Source of the DNA: an uncultured Saprospiraceae bacterium
GTDB taxonomy: Bacteria; Bacteroidota; Bacteroidia; Chitinophagales; Saprospiraceae
Assembly: GCA_937980645.1 (NCBI GenBank)
Contig: CALJPQ010000011.1
Location: 182,678-246,677 of the forward strand
DNA: 64,000 bases
Direction: 5' to 3'
The stretch's first letter is position 1; every line of letters begins with the position of its first letter. Positions 1 to 8,834 of the stretch are shown here, piece by piece. Both the position numbers and the translations under genes were made by a program. The notes under the pieces are model-generated. The model made no database searches. It worked only from the letters and a program-made list of their open reading frames with translations, and had not been told where the DNA came from.

Positions 1-2
1 AT

Positions 3-2774
3 GCCGCCTTAGGCTACCTCGTCTATTGGGCCGAACACCCCGACAGCATCTATCAGCCCATCAGCAACGTGGTAGCGGGCACGTCGTTCGTAGACTCCTT
101 CCCGGTGAACGGCGACAACTACTACATGGTGCGCGCTCTGCGCTTAGAGCAGGTACCCACCGGCTCATACTTTAATCAGAGCACCGGCGTGTTCACCTCC
201 GCCTCTTATGAAGATGTGCCGCTGGAATTAGCGATTGAATACACCAACGTATCCTGTTACGGCGAGGCCGACGGCTCGGCTACTGTAGTGGCCACAGGCG
301 GCGCCTCGTTTGAATACGAATGGTCGAACGGCGCCACGTCGGAAACGATTACCGGCCTGACGTCGGATATTTACACCGTCACGGTAACCAATAACTACGG
401 CTGTACCGCCGAGGCCGAGGTGTTCATCGAAGAGCCTAATCTGATGGAAGTGGAAGTCATCGCCAACAACCCTAGCTGCGCCGGCGACGCTGACGGCAGC
501 ATCTTCCTCCTCGTCAATGGCGGAGTGCCACCCTACGAATACGCCTGGTCATCGGGCGCAACGACGGCCGAGCTCCTTGAGCTGCCCGCAGGTGTTGTGC
601 AAGGTACCGTAACCGATGCCAACGGCTGCACCGCAGAGGTGGTGATCACCCTCACCGAACCCGACCCACTTGATCTCCTGCTGACGCCCTTCGACATCCT
701 GTGCGGAGGCGAGGCTACCGGTCGCATCGAAACTGTTCTGAGCGGCGGCACACCGCCTTACACGTACCTGTGGTCAGACAACAGCACTGGCGCCAATTTG
801 GAAAACGTACCTGCCGGCACGTACACGGTAACGGCAACCGACGCTAACGGCTGTACCATCGAAGCCGAAGCCACGCTCAACGATGGCGACTATATCGTCG
901 TCTCCGGTGAAGTCAACGACGCTGGCTGCGCTGGTGCCACCAACGGCAGTGTACTCCTGACCGTCAGCGGCGGCAGCGCCCCATACACCTTTGCTTGGTC
1001 GAATAACGCCTCGACGCAAAACCTCCAAGACGTAGCGGCCGGCACCTACACCGTTACTGTAACGGACACCAACGGCTGTACGCGCGCCGAAACCTTCGTC
1101 GTTGGGCAGGGCACTGACCTGGAAGTGATCACCACGGCCGAGCCAGCGCGCTGCTTCGGCGAAGCCACTGGCAGCGCCACGGCCAATGTCAGCGGTGGCA
1201 CGCTTGACTACGGCTATCTATGGTCGAACAATGCCACCACACCCACTGCTGATAACCTGGCTGCCGGCACCTACACGGTAACCGTAACTGACGCTGCTGG
1301 CTGCTCGCAAACGGCCACAGCCGTAGTAACACAACCTACCGCCATCAGCGGCGCCGCACAATGGACGGCCCTGCCCTGTCGTCAGGACGCAGGCAACGTA
1401 ACCCTGACCGTCAGCGGCGGCACAGCGCCCTATACCTTCTTGTGGTCAAACGGAGCCACCACGCAAGACTTGAACGATGTAGCACCCAACATTTACACGG
1501 TGGAAATAACCGACTCCAACGGTTGCACACAAGAGGTAACAGCCACCGTCGTACAACCGGCGCCGCCACTGCAGTCGCAAATCACTTTCGTGCAAACTTC
1601 CTGCCCGGGCGCAACGCCCGTAACCGGTACACTTACGGTGCAAGTAAACGGCGGTACACCGGGTTATACCTATTTGTGGTCTAATGGCGCTACCTCCTCT
1701 ACCCAAACAAACGTTGTTTCCGGCCTATATACCATAACCATTACCGACGCTGCCGGTTGTCAGCTGGTAGACGACGGCATCGCCTCCTTGTTCATTCCCG
1801 ACTGGGAAGTATCGGCCGCGGCCAGCGCCGTTGCTTGCTTTGGCGGCAACGATGGAGCTGTGTTAGTTGAGGTCAGTGGTGGTACACCGGGCGGCTATAC
1901 CTATGCGTGGTCTAATGGCGCTACTTCGAAAAACCTGACCAACGTACCGGCAGGCACTTACACGCTGACCATCACAGACGCAGCAGGCTGTACGACTACC
2001 GTTTCTGTTGAGGTAATGCAGCCAGAGGCTCTCAACATCAGCACTACCGTACAACACCTCAGCTGTCCGGATGCTGCCGATGGCTCGATTTCCATCCTCC
2101 TCACAGGAGGCGTTGCACCATACAGCTTTGCTTGCAGCAACGGAAATAATACGGGTATTCTGACTAACCTGACGGCAGGTAACTACGCCTGTACCATAAC
2201 CGACGCCAACGGCTGTACTGCCCTCATGCAGGCCACCGTGCTATCGCCCGCAGAACCTGTGGTTGACCTCGTGGGCGCCGACACAGCCTGCGTGGATACG
2301 GGTCTTTGGGTATATCGCCTGCCGACTACAACAGGGCTAAGCGGCTTCAACTGGTCAGTAACCGGTGGAACTATTGTCAGTGGGCAAGGCACTAGCACCA
2401 TCACGGTAGACTGGACAGCTACCGGTTCAGGGCTTGTTCAGCTGACTTACATCTGGGGGCAAAACTGTCTCGATACCGCCTCAGTGCCTGTGGAAGTCAA
2501 GCAGTGCCTCATCAGCACGCAGGAACCGCGCCTGGCAGGTGTCTGGGTGGCGCCCAACCCCTTCCGCGAGTCCGTCAGCATCCGCTTCGAGCGACCCGTG
2601 CAACCCGACGCTATGCTGCGCCTGATGTCGGCCAGCGGGCAAATCATCGCAGAACAGAAGCTCACCGACGCTAATACCTACCTCAACACAGCCCACCTGC
2701 CCGCAGGCATGTACCTGTTGCAACTGACCGAAAACGGCCAGACGGGCACGTGGCGATTGGTGAAAGTGGAGTAA
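3..2774 (+). CDS. SprB-repeat surface adhesin with T9SS sorting domain (5' truncated by the window)
   Basis: The reading frame is open to the left edge, with no stop between base 3 and the first internal ATG at 69, so this is the C-terminal part (at least 923 residues) of a larger secreted protein. The visible part starts with a beta-sandwich-like tail, then nine repeats of about 70 residues, then a PKD-like domain (about 2260-2500), then a C-terminal sorting domain with the VAPNPF motif and the ending TWRLVKVE. Each repeat has the SprB pattern: an early Cys, GGxxPYxYxWSNGAT, AGTYTVTVTDANGC. SprB-type proteins are exported by T9SS and act in adhesion or gliding; which applies here cannot be told. 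A strong terminator follows at 2810, so the gene ends its transcript alone. Two unusual cysteines occur in the ninth repeat. Confidence 0.88.
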   Translation, partial: AALGYLVYWAEHPDSIYQPISNVVAGTSFVDSFPVNGDNYYMVRALRLEQVPTGSYFNQSTGVFTSASYEDVPLELAIEYTNVSCYGEADGSATVVATGGASFEYEWSNGATSETITGLTSDIYTVTVTNNYGCTAEAEVFIEEPNLMEVEVIANNPSCAGDADGSIFLLVNGGVPPYEYAWSSGATTAELLELPAGVVQGTVTDANGCTAEVVITLTEPDPLDLLLTPFDILCGGEATGRIETVLSGGTPPYTYLWSDNSTGANLENVPAGTYTVTATDANGCTIEAEATLNDGDYIVVSGEVNDAGCAGATNGSVLLTVSGGSAPYTFAWSNNASTQNLQDVAAGTYTVTVTDTNGCTRAETFVVGQGTDLEVITTAEPARCFGEATGSATANVSGGTLDYGYLWSNNATTPTADNLAAGTYTVTVTDAAGCSQTATAVVTQPTAISGAAQWTALPCRQDAGNVTLTVSGGTAPYTFLWSNGATTQDLNDVAPNIYTVEITDSNGCTQEVTATVVQPAPPLQSQITFVQTSCPGATPVTGTLTVQVNGGTPGYTYLWSNGATSSTQTNVVSGLYTITITDAAGCQLVDDGIASLFIPDWEVSAAASAVACFGGNDGAVLVEVSGGTPGGYTYAWSNGATSKNLTNVPAGTYTLTITDAAGCTTTVSVEVMQPEALNISTTVQHLSCPDAADGSISILLTGGVAPYSFACSNGNNTGILTNLTAGNYACTITDANGCTALMQATVLSPAEPVVDLVGADTACVDTGLWVYRLPTTTGLSGFNWSVTGGTIVSGQGTSTITVDWTATGSGLVQLTYIWGQNCLDTASVPVEVKQCLISTQEPRLAGVWVAPNPFRESVSIRFERPVQPDAMLRLMSASGQIIAEQKLTDANTYLNTAHLPAGMYLLQLTENGQTGTWRLVKVE
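228..2256 (+). repeat. Nine SprB-type protein repeats
   Basis: Nine tandem repeats of roughly 210-225 bases, degenerate at DNA level but clear in protein. Conserved positions are an early Cys, GG(T/V)xPYTYxWSNGAT, (P/A)AGTYTVT(V/I)TDANGC. The two Cys of each unit probably pair. In the ninth unit the conserved Trp is Cys (FACSNG) and the strand residue of TYTVT is also Cys (NYACT). Boundaries are approximate. Confidence 0.85.
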
Positions 2775-2809
2775 AAAAGCAGGGCTTTCGCAGCCCTCCG
2801 GGCCATCCG

Positions 2810-2845
2810 ACGGGGCAGCTGCTTTTGGGCGGCTGCCCCGTTTTT
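2810..2845 (+). terminator. Rho-independent terminator after the adhesin gene
   Basis: A 10-bp perfect stem (ACGGGGCAGC at 2810-2819, paired with GCTGCCCCGT at 2832-2841) with a 12-nt loop runs into TTTTT. A smaller hairpin (AGGGCT / AGCCCT) lies just upstream at about 2782-2798. It lies 35 nt after the adhesin stop. Confidence 0.85.
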
Positions 2846-2904
2846 AATGCAGAGTTTCCACCCACTTGCACGCTGATAGCGTACTTTGCCGCCAAAAAGC
2901 GCAC

Positions 2905-3756
2905 ATGGAAGAGAAGGTATCGTTGGCGCATTACAGCGCCCTGCTGAGCGCCGGAGAGGAAATGGAAGCTCTCCAAAAGTCGGTCAAAGACCGTATCGTC
3001 AAAGACTGGCTGCCGCGCTACACCGGCATGCCGTTGGAAAAATTCGGCGAGTACATCCTGCTGGTCAACTTCAGCAACTACGTGCGCATGTTTGCCGACA
3101 GGCACGATGTGCCCGTTTATGGCGCAGACAAGCCCATGCAAGCCGCCACGGCCGACAACATCACCATCATCAACTTTGGTATCGGCAGCCCCAACGCGGG
3201 CCTGATTATTGACCTGCTGGAAGCCATCCAACCCAAAGCCGTGCTCTTCTTGGGCAAATGCGGCGGCCTGCGCAACAACAAAAACCACGTGGGCGACCTC
3301 ATCCTGCCCATCGCTGCCATTCGAGGCGAAGGTACCAGCAACGACTACCTGCCGCCCGAAGTGCCCGCTCTGCCCGCTTTTGCCTTGCAAAAAGCCATCT
3401 CCACCACCATCCGGGACTACGAGCAAGACTACTGGACAGGGGTAGTTTACACCACGAACAAGCGCGTGTGGGAGCACCGCGAAGACTTCAAAAAGCGCCT
3501 GCGCGACCTGCGCTGCTACGCCATTGACATGGAAACGGCCACCATCTTCGTGGCGGCATTCAAAAACCGCATGCCCGCCGGCGCTCTCCTCTTAGTCAGC
3601 GATATGCCCTTGCAGGAAGACGGCATCAAAACCGAAGCCAGCGACCGCGTCGTAACGGCCAAATTCGCCGAAATGCACCTCAACATCGGCGTGGACTCGC
3701 TCAAACAACTCATCAACAAGGGCCTGACCGTCAAGCACCTGCGCTTCGAGGATTAA
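2905..3756 (+). CDS. amn: AMP nucleosidase
   Basis: Predicted to hydrolyse AMP to adenine and ribose 5-phosphate, a cytoplasmic purine salvage step. The 283-residue protein is a PNP_UDP_1-fold phosphorylase/nucleosidase with FGIGSPNAG near the middle, FLGKCGGLR, the nucleoside-binding signature AIDMETATIF, and VSDMPL. The short length is usual for Bacteroidota; the E. coli enzyme is longer because of an extra N-terminal domain. I chose the ATG at 2905 (MEEKVSL) over an upstream in-frame ATG at 2866, because a TACTTTG sequence resembling the -7 promoter box lies at 2882-2888, inside the extension. The gene stands alone between a terminator and a 140-bp gap; a weak hairpin (GAAGCC / GGCTTC, 3784-3813) follows it. 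Confidence 0.88.
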   Translation: MEEKVSLAHYSALLSAGEEMEALQKSVKDRIVKDWLPRYTGMPLEKFGEYILLVNFSNYVRMFADRHDVPVYGADKPMQAATADNITIINFGIGSPNAGLIIDLLEAIQPKAVLFLGKCGGLRNNKNHVGDLILPIAAIRGEGTSNDYLPPEVPALPAFALQKAISTTIRDYEQDYWTGVVYTTNKRVWEHREDFKKRLRDLRCYAIDMETATIFVAAFKNRMPAGALLLVSDMPLQEDGIKTEASDRVVTAKFAEMHLNIGVDSLKQLINKGLTVKHLRFED

Positions 3757-3896
3757 ACCTGCTAGGCACCCTGCCACTTTTCTGAAGCCTTATTTTCGAC
3801 AAACTTCGGCTTCTTTGTGGCCTGACGCTGACCTTTGCCGCAGCACTCGTACCCGTAAGCGAGAGCAGCCCCCTTGTAAGTATCTCCTCTGTGCGT

Positions 3897-4472
3897 ATGA
3901 AATATGCCTTCCCACCCGGAACAAAAATCGCCATCACCGGCGACTTAGGCAGCGGCAAAAGTGCTGTGGCGCGCCGGCTGTGTGAACTAACGGGCTTTGA
4001 ATACTTCTCCACCGGGCGCATTCAGCGCCAATTGGCCGAAGAGCTGGGCGTAGATACCCTGACGCTCAACCGCATGGCCGAGGTGGACCCTACCATTGAC
4101 CACCGCATTGACAATGCCATCCGCGCCTTGCGGCAGAGTACTGGCCAATACGTAGTGGACAGCCGATTGGCCTGGTTTTTCATTCCAGAGGCCTACAAAG
4201 TCTATCTTACGGTGGACGTGCGCGTGGCCGCTGAGCGCATCCTGAGCGATCCCACGCGCCGCAGCGAGCAGTACCAGAGCGTTGAGGAGGCTATTGAGAA
4301 AATAACTGCTCGCAAGGCCAGCGAAAACGCGCGCTATTTGCGCCTGTATGGCGCCGACTGCTCCAACATGGACAATTTCGACTTGGTGCTCGACACTACG
4401 CGCCGCACCATTGACGAGGTGTGCGACGTCATCTTGCTTTCGCTGACGGCAGCGCTGCATCGGCAGCCCTGA
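3897..4472 (+). CDS. Cytidylate-kinase-like P-loop protein
   Basis: 191-residue P-loop kinase. Walker A is GDLGSGKS near residue 15, followed by RRLCELTGFEYFSTGRIQR, a typical NMP-kinase arrangement. DSRLAWFFIP and an Arg-rich lid (RILSDPTRRSEQ, KASENARYLRLYG) follow. This matches the cytidylate kinase-like family (short Cmk relatives), so (d)CMP phosphorylation is the likely role, but the substrate cannot be read from the sequence. The frame also has a GTG two codons upstream (3891); I prefer the ATG at 3897. A GACCTTTG sequence close to the -7 consensus lies at 3830-3837. It ends 12 bp from the convergent ABC ATPase gene. Confidence 0.75.
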   Translation: MKYAFPPGTKIAITGDLGSGKSAVARRLCELTGFEYFSTGRIQRQLAEELGVDTLTLNRMAEVDPTIDHRIDNAIRALRQSTGQYVVDSRLAWFFIPEAYKVYLTVDVRVAAERILSDPTRRSEQYQSVEEAIEKITARKASENARYLRLYGADCSNMDNFDLVLDTTRRTIDEVCDVILLSLTAALHRQP

Positions 4473-4484
4473 AGCTATCGCCGC

Positions 4485-5162
4485 TCAGTTGAGCCGCTCA
4501 TCGCGCCAGATGCGCCCGCCACGGAGGTAGAGGATGCGGCCCGTTCGACGCGCCAGCTCGAGGTCGTGCGTTACCAGCACGAGCATGGTGCCGACATCAC
4601 GGTTGAGAGCGAATAGCAGGTCCGCCACACCGCCCGCATTTTCGGCGTCTAAGTTGCCCGTGGGTTCGTCGGCAAAAAGGATTCGAGGCCGGCTAGCAAA
4701 GGCGCGTGCAATGCTGACGCGCTGTTGCTCGCCACCCGATAATTGGGCTGGGTAGTGGTGCAGGCGTTGCCCCAGGCCCACACGCTCCAGCCATTCGGAA
4801 GCGATGGCCTCTGCCTGGCGCTCGCCACGCAATTCCAGAGGCGTCATCACGTTTTCCAACGCCGTCAGCGTAGGCAGGAGTTGAAAATTTTGAAAAATGA
4901 AACCTACCCACCGGTTGCGCAGCGCGGCGCGCTCGTCTTCTGAAAGCAGATCTAACGAAATACCGTTGAGCACTACAGTGCCTCGCGTAGCTCGGTCTAA
5001 GCCAGCACAAAGACCCAGAAGCGTGGTTTTACCGCTGCCTGAAGGGCCCACAATGGCCATCGTTTCTCCGGGCGCCAACTCAAAGTTGACATTTTCCAGC
5101 ACCGTCAGCAACTGACCCGATGCCAGCGTATAGGTCTGAGTGAGATCTCTAACTTGAAGCAT
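4485..5162 (-). CDS. ABC transporter ATP-binding protein (LolD/MacB type)
   Basis: 225-residue ATPase subunit with all motifs intact: Walker A GPSGSGKTT near residue 40, Q-loop FIFQNFQLLPTLTALENV, signature LSGGEQQRVSIARAF, Walker B ILFADEPTGNLD, and the H-switch VTHD. The ENVMTPLEL segment and short length place it with LolD/MacB/FtsE-like ATPases, which drive lipoprotein release or MacB-type permeases. No permease gene adjoins it: the next gene on its 5' side (metalloprotease, 5345) is divergent and the one on its 3' side is convergent. The partner must therefore be encoded elsewhere. Confidence 0.85.
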   Translation of the reverse strand: MLQVRDLTQTYTLASGQLLTVLENVNFELAPGETMAIVGPSGSGKTTLLGLCAGLDRATRGTVVLNGISLDLLSEDERAALRNRWVGFIFQNFQLLPTLTALENVMTPLELRGERQAEAIASEWLERVGLGQRLHHYPAQLSGGEQQRVSIARAFASRPRILFADEPTGNLDAENAGGVADLLFALNRDVGTMLVLVTHDLELARRTGRILYLRGGRIWRDERLN

Positions 5163-5291
5163 ATCGAAGAATCGCCTATGTTAACGCCTAACTGCCGGTC
5201 AGAGTTTACAAGTATCTCGTGTTGCTTACAAAGCACACAGAATAAAAAAAATAAAAAAAAATCCTTTTCAGGAAAAATCTCTTTTGTCCGT

Positions 5292-5299
5292 TAGTTTTG
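5292..5299 (+). promoter_or_regulatory. Candidate -7 box of the metalloprotease gene
   Basis: TAGTTTTG fits the Bacteroidota -7 consensus TAnnTTTG and lies 45 nt before the ATG at 5345. No convincing -33 TTTG at the right spacing was seen. The surrounding gap (5163-5344) is strikingly AT-rich with A-tracts (around 5242-5262). Confidence 0.5.
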
Positions 5300-5344
5300 C
5301 AGCTCAAAATTAGCCTTTTTTAACACAAAATTCTTTATCTGAAA

Positions 5345-8300
5345 ATGAAACAATCTTTACTTGCCGCCTTTATCCTTTTGCCTTCGCTTTTGCTGGCCCA
5401 AAATGTGAAGCCCGTACCGCAAAGAGTACGCGATTTGCGCAACAGTAATGTGGATTTTAGATCAATATCGCTCTTTTCGCCAGCCCATCGTCCGCATCCT
5501 TCTGCACAGGGTGTTGTGCGCAAGGCAACCTTTCTGGAATTAGACCTGGAGCGCCTCAAAACGCTGTGTGACAGCCGTCCCTCATACATCACCTTGAACG
5601 TACCTACAGAGTCAGGCCCTATTTATGTGGATCTTTATGAGCAAAGCCCTTTGAGTAACCGCTTCCGCGTAGAGACCAATGCAGGCTCCGCTTTTTACGA
5701 GCCGGGAGCGTATTATCGGGGCTGTATTCGAGGAGACTATACCTCGCTGGCCTCTTTCAGCTTCTTTGAAAATGAATTGATGGGCTTCATATCCAGCGAT
5801 GCTGTAGGCAATCTGGTGATAGGTCGCATGGAACTGCCTCAAAACGAGCGGCTCTATGTCGTGTATGCCGAACACGACCTTCAGGCTAGCCCACCCTTCA
5901 CATGTACGGTGCGCGAGCGACCAGGCCGCCCTGACCGAGAACCTAAAATGCTGGAAGTGCTGGAAAACGTGCCGGGTTGTATCGAGGTGTTCATCGAATG
6001 TGACCACGAACTGTTCACGAATAAAAACTCTTCAGTAGGCCAGACGGTCAATTATGCCTCTGGACTATTCAATCAGGTAGCCACACTTTATAACAATGAG
6101 CAGGTGTCTACGGTTATTTCCCGTATCTATGTGTGGGTATCCCCCGACAATTACAGTACGAGTTCATCGAGCGATGCCTTAGATGATTTTATGAGTGTCC
6201 GTACTTATTTTGACGGAGATCTGGCGCACCTGTTCAGCCTGGGTGGTGCCAGCCTGGGAGGCCTTGCTTATTTGGATGTGTTGTGTTCGCCCAATTATGC
6301 CTATGCTTTCAGCGGGATCGCTGCTTCTTATCAAAATTTTCCTACATACTCCTGGTCGGTGAATGTGGTTGCGCATGAGATGGGCCACAACGTAGGCTCT
6401 CGTCATACGCACTGGTGTGGCTGGCCCGGAGGCGCCATTGACGATTGCTATACCCCGGAAGGAAACTGCTCTTCAGGGCCTACTCCTACCAACGGAGGTA
6501 CCATTATGAGCTATTGTCATCTAGTGCCGGGTGTAGGCATTAATTTTAACAATGGCTTTGGCCCATTACCAGGCAATAAGATTCGCGATGAGACGCAATA
6601 TGCAGCCACCAACAATTGCATCATCAATTCTTGCCCGACGCCGCCGTCGTGCAATCCACCCACTAATATCACGGTGAGTAATATCACGAGCAATTCTGCT
6701 CAGGTGAGCTGGGCTGCAGTTTCGGGCGCCACCGGCTACACTTTGCAGTATCGCATAGTAGGTAATAGTGGCTGGACGACGGTAACCAACGTCTCTAGCC
6801 CCCACACGTTGACGGGCCTTAGCGGCGGCACCAACTATGAAGTGCAGCTCCGATCTATCTGTAACAACAATAGTTCGCCCTATTATGTCGGCGCTATTTT
6901 CACTACCAGTGCAACACCTTGTGTAACTCCGACCAATTTAACGGTAACGAGCACTACCAACAACAGCGCCACAATAGACTGGACACAAAATGGCCCGGCA
7001 CCTGATGATTGGGAGATAGAATACGGCCTAGCCGGCTTCTCGCAAGGCTCGGGTACGCTAGTAACCGCTAATGCACATCCCTATACGCTCACAAGTTTGC
7101 AGCACAGCGTCATTTATCAATGCTACGTCCGTGCCAACTGTGGCGCGAGCGGTTATAGTGGCTGGGCAGGGCCTCTCAACATCTCCATGCCGCTGCTCAA
7201 TAACGAGTCTGTGGATGCTATCGAAATTATTGTGGATGCACCTTGCCCAGGAGTTAACCCTTTCCGAAATACCGGCGCTAATACCTCAAGCGGCGAATAT
7301 AATCCTGTGCCTGCTAATGGTGGTTATTGGGCGAGTAGCATTAGCCACACTGTCTGGTTCAAATTTGTGGCACCTTCTTCAGGGACTGTAAAAATCACCA
7401 CCGACATCAGTCCCATAGGCACACTCAACGACACCCAGGTAGCCCTTTACTCCGCGACCACGCCCGGTAATTATAGCAACCATAAGTTTCTCTCTTCCAA
7501 TGAAGACGGTGGCACCATCAGCCCAGGATACAATACCGTGCTTTACTATACAGGCCTGACGCCAGATACTACATATTATGTGCAGGTAGATGGTTACACT
7601 AACCAGACCGGCACGTTTTGCATCGAAGTACACGAGACGGTCGTACTGCCCGCCCTGAGCACTACTTGTACCAACTACGTACGCTCTATCAATGGCAGTA
7701 GCAATCCTAGCAAATGGTTTAATATCTACACACAGCCAAACCCTTTCGATATTGGACTGCCTATTCTGGCCATTAAGACCGCTCACAACTTGGGCAATGT
7801 TACGGTGCGTGCTATCCGTACCAACAGTCCCTCCTATCACAACAGTCACTTCTATATGCAGCGCTATTTCGATATCAGCTGCACCAACAATGCCAATCAG
7901 CCCAAAATGGTGCGTACGCTCCATACCAATAGCGAGCTGACAGCGCTCGTCAATGCTTCTGGTTACAACGGCACAGCTGGAGACCTGCTCATGACGCATT
8001 ACGACGGAGTCAATGAAGACTGTACTCCTACCAACAACAACGGCCCTTTTTCCGTATTAACACCCGTAGCGACTTCAGTAGGTAACTCAACAGCCTTCTG
8101 GCTGGAGGCACAAGTCCCCGGCTTTTCTGAAATTGGCGCACGCTTTCCCTTCTCGCCGCTGCCCACAGAGCTTATCCGTTTCAACGCTCAGGTACGTGAG
8201 CGCGAAAACTTGCTGGAATGGGAGGTCGGTGTGGAGCAAAATCTAGCGGCCTATCACGTCGAGCGCTCCGTAGATGCCATCTCAGGCTGGACGGAACTCG

Positions 8301-8701
8301 GCGTGAGGGCTGCAATAGGTGCGTCAGCATATTCTTTTGCAGATGCTAACCCACCCGCCGAGGCCTATTATCGGCTACGTATGCGCGATCACAACGGCGC
8401 TACCCATTATTCGCCCACCGTGCACGTACGCCGGAGCGATGCACTTGTCAAAAGATACCTCAGCGTTCGACCCAATCCCGCTACACAGTACGCCGTCTTT
8501 GAGTATCAGATTCCGGCAAATGAAATCGCTTACCTCCAGATTACGGATGCACTTGGGCACTTCGTTGCTCAGATACTGTTGACGCCGGAAGAGTCCCAAA
8601 CCGAGTTTCCGTTAGGCAGTTTGTCTTCGGGCGTCTATTTCGCCCGTTGGGTATCCACATCGCAAAGCAGCCCCACTGTGCGCTTGCAGGTTCGGCGCTA
8701 A
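5345..8701 (+). CDS. Secreted metzincin metalloprotease with FN3 domains and T9SS sorting domain
   Basis: 1118 residues. A signal peptide (ending LLLAQ, residue 19) is followed by a propeptide-like region to about 210 and a reprolysin-type catalytic domain (about 210-430). The zinc site is HEMGHNVGSRH, with His344, Glu345, His348 and His354; a Met-turn TIMSYC follows. Two fibronectin III domains (about 435-620), a pre-peptidase-like beta-sandwich (about 620-765, with TVWFKF and YYVQVDGY), a further beta region and a C-terminal type A sorting domain (VRPNPATQ to LQVRR, about 1035-1118) complete it. It should cross the outer membrane by T9SS and cleave extracellular proteins. Natural substrates cannot be inferred. 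The next gene, on the same strand 133 bp on, is an alpha-2-macroglobulin lipoprotein, a protease-trap family. Confidence 0.88.
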   Translation: MKQSLLAAFILLPSLLLAQNVKPVPQRVRDLRNSNVDFRSISLFSPAHRPHPSAQGVVRKATFLELDLERLKTLCDSRPSYITLNVPTESGPIYVDLYEQSPLSNRFRVETNAGSAFYEPGAYYRGCIRGDYTSLASFSFFENELMGFISSDAVGNLVIGRMELPQNERLYVVYAEHDLQASPPFTCTVRERPGRPDREPKMLEVLENVPGCIEVFIECDHELFTNKNSSVGQTVNYASGLFNQVATLYNNEQVSTVISRIYVWVSPDNYSTSSSSDALDDFMSVRTYFDGDLAHLFSLGGASLGGLAYLDVLCSPNYAYAFSGIAASYQNFPTYSWSVNVVAHEMGHNVGSRHTHWCGWPGGAIDDCYTPEGNCSSGPTPTNGGTIMSYCHLVPGVGINFNNGFGPLPGNKIRDETQYAATNNCIINSCPTPPSCNPPTNITVSNITSNSAQVSWAAVSGATGYTLQYRIVGNSGWTTVTNVSSPHTLTGLSGGTNYEVQLRSICNNNSSPYYVGAIFTTSATPCVTPTNLTVTSTTNNSATIDWTQNGPAPDDWEIEYGLAGFSQGSGTLVTANAHPYTLTSLQHSVIYQCYVRANCGASGYSGWAGPLNISMPLLNNESVDAIEIIVDAPCPGVNPFRNTGANTSSGEYNPVPANGGYWASSISHTVWFKFVAPSSGTVKITTDISPIGTLNDTQVALYSATTPGNYSNHKFLSSNEDGGTISPGYNTVLYYTGLTPDTTYYVQVDGYTNQTGTFCIEVHETVVLPALSTTCTNYVRSINGSSNPSKWFNIYTQPNPFDIGLPILAIKTAHNLGNVTVRAIRTNSPSYHNSHFYMQRYFDISCTNNANQPKMVRTLHTNSELTALVNASGYNGTAGDLLMTHYDGVNEDCTPTNNNGPFSVLTPVATSVGNSTAFWLEAQVPGFSEIGARFPFSPLPTELIRFNAQVRERENLLEWEVGVEQNLAAYHVERSVDAISGWTELGVRAAIGASAYSFADANPPAEAYYRLRMRDHNGATHYSPTVHVRRSDALVKRYLSVRPNPATQYAVFEYQIPANEIAYLQITDALGHFVAQILLTPEESQTEFPLGSLSSGVYFARWVSTSQSSPTVRLQVRR

Positions 8702-8834
8702 AACAGATGAAAGAGCGTATCGTGCTTTAAGGAAAATTAATTTTCCAATAATACCCTTAGAAGCAGTCGCGGCCTTTTACATTTAAGCCGTGAAATACGA
8801 AACCTATTTTTTCATTTTCCCAAAACAGATTTCC

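Noticed and set aside
228..2256. Possible CRISPR-like repeat array
   Set aside because: The repeats are long coding units of about 70 residues that vary at DNA level; they are SprB protein repeats.
2683..3477. 264-codon minus-strand frame over amn
   Set aside because: It runs across the adhesin terminator and the amn gene and shows no conserved domain.
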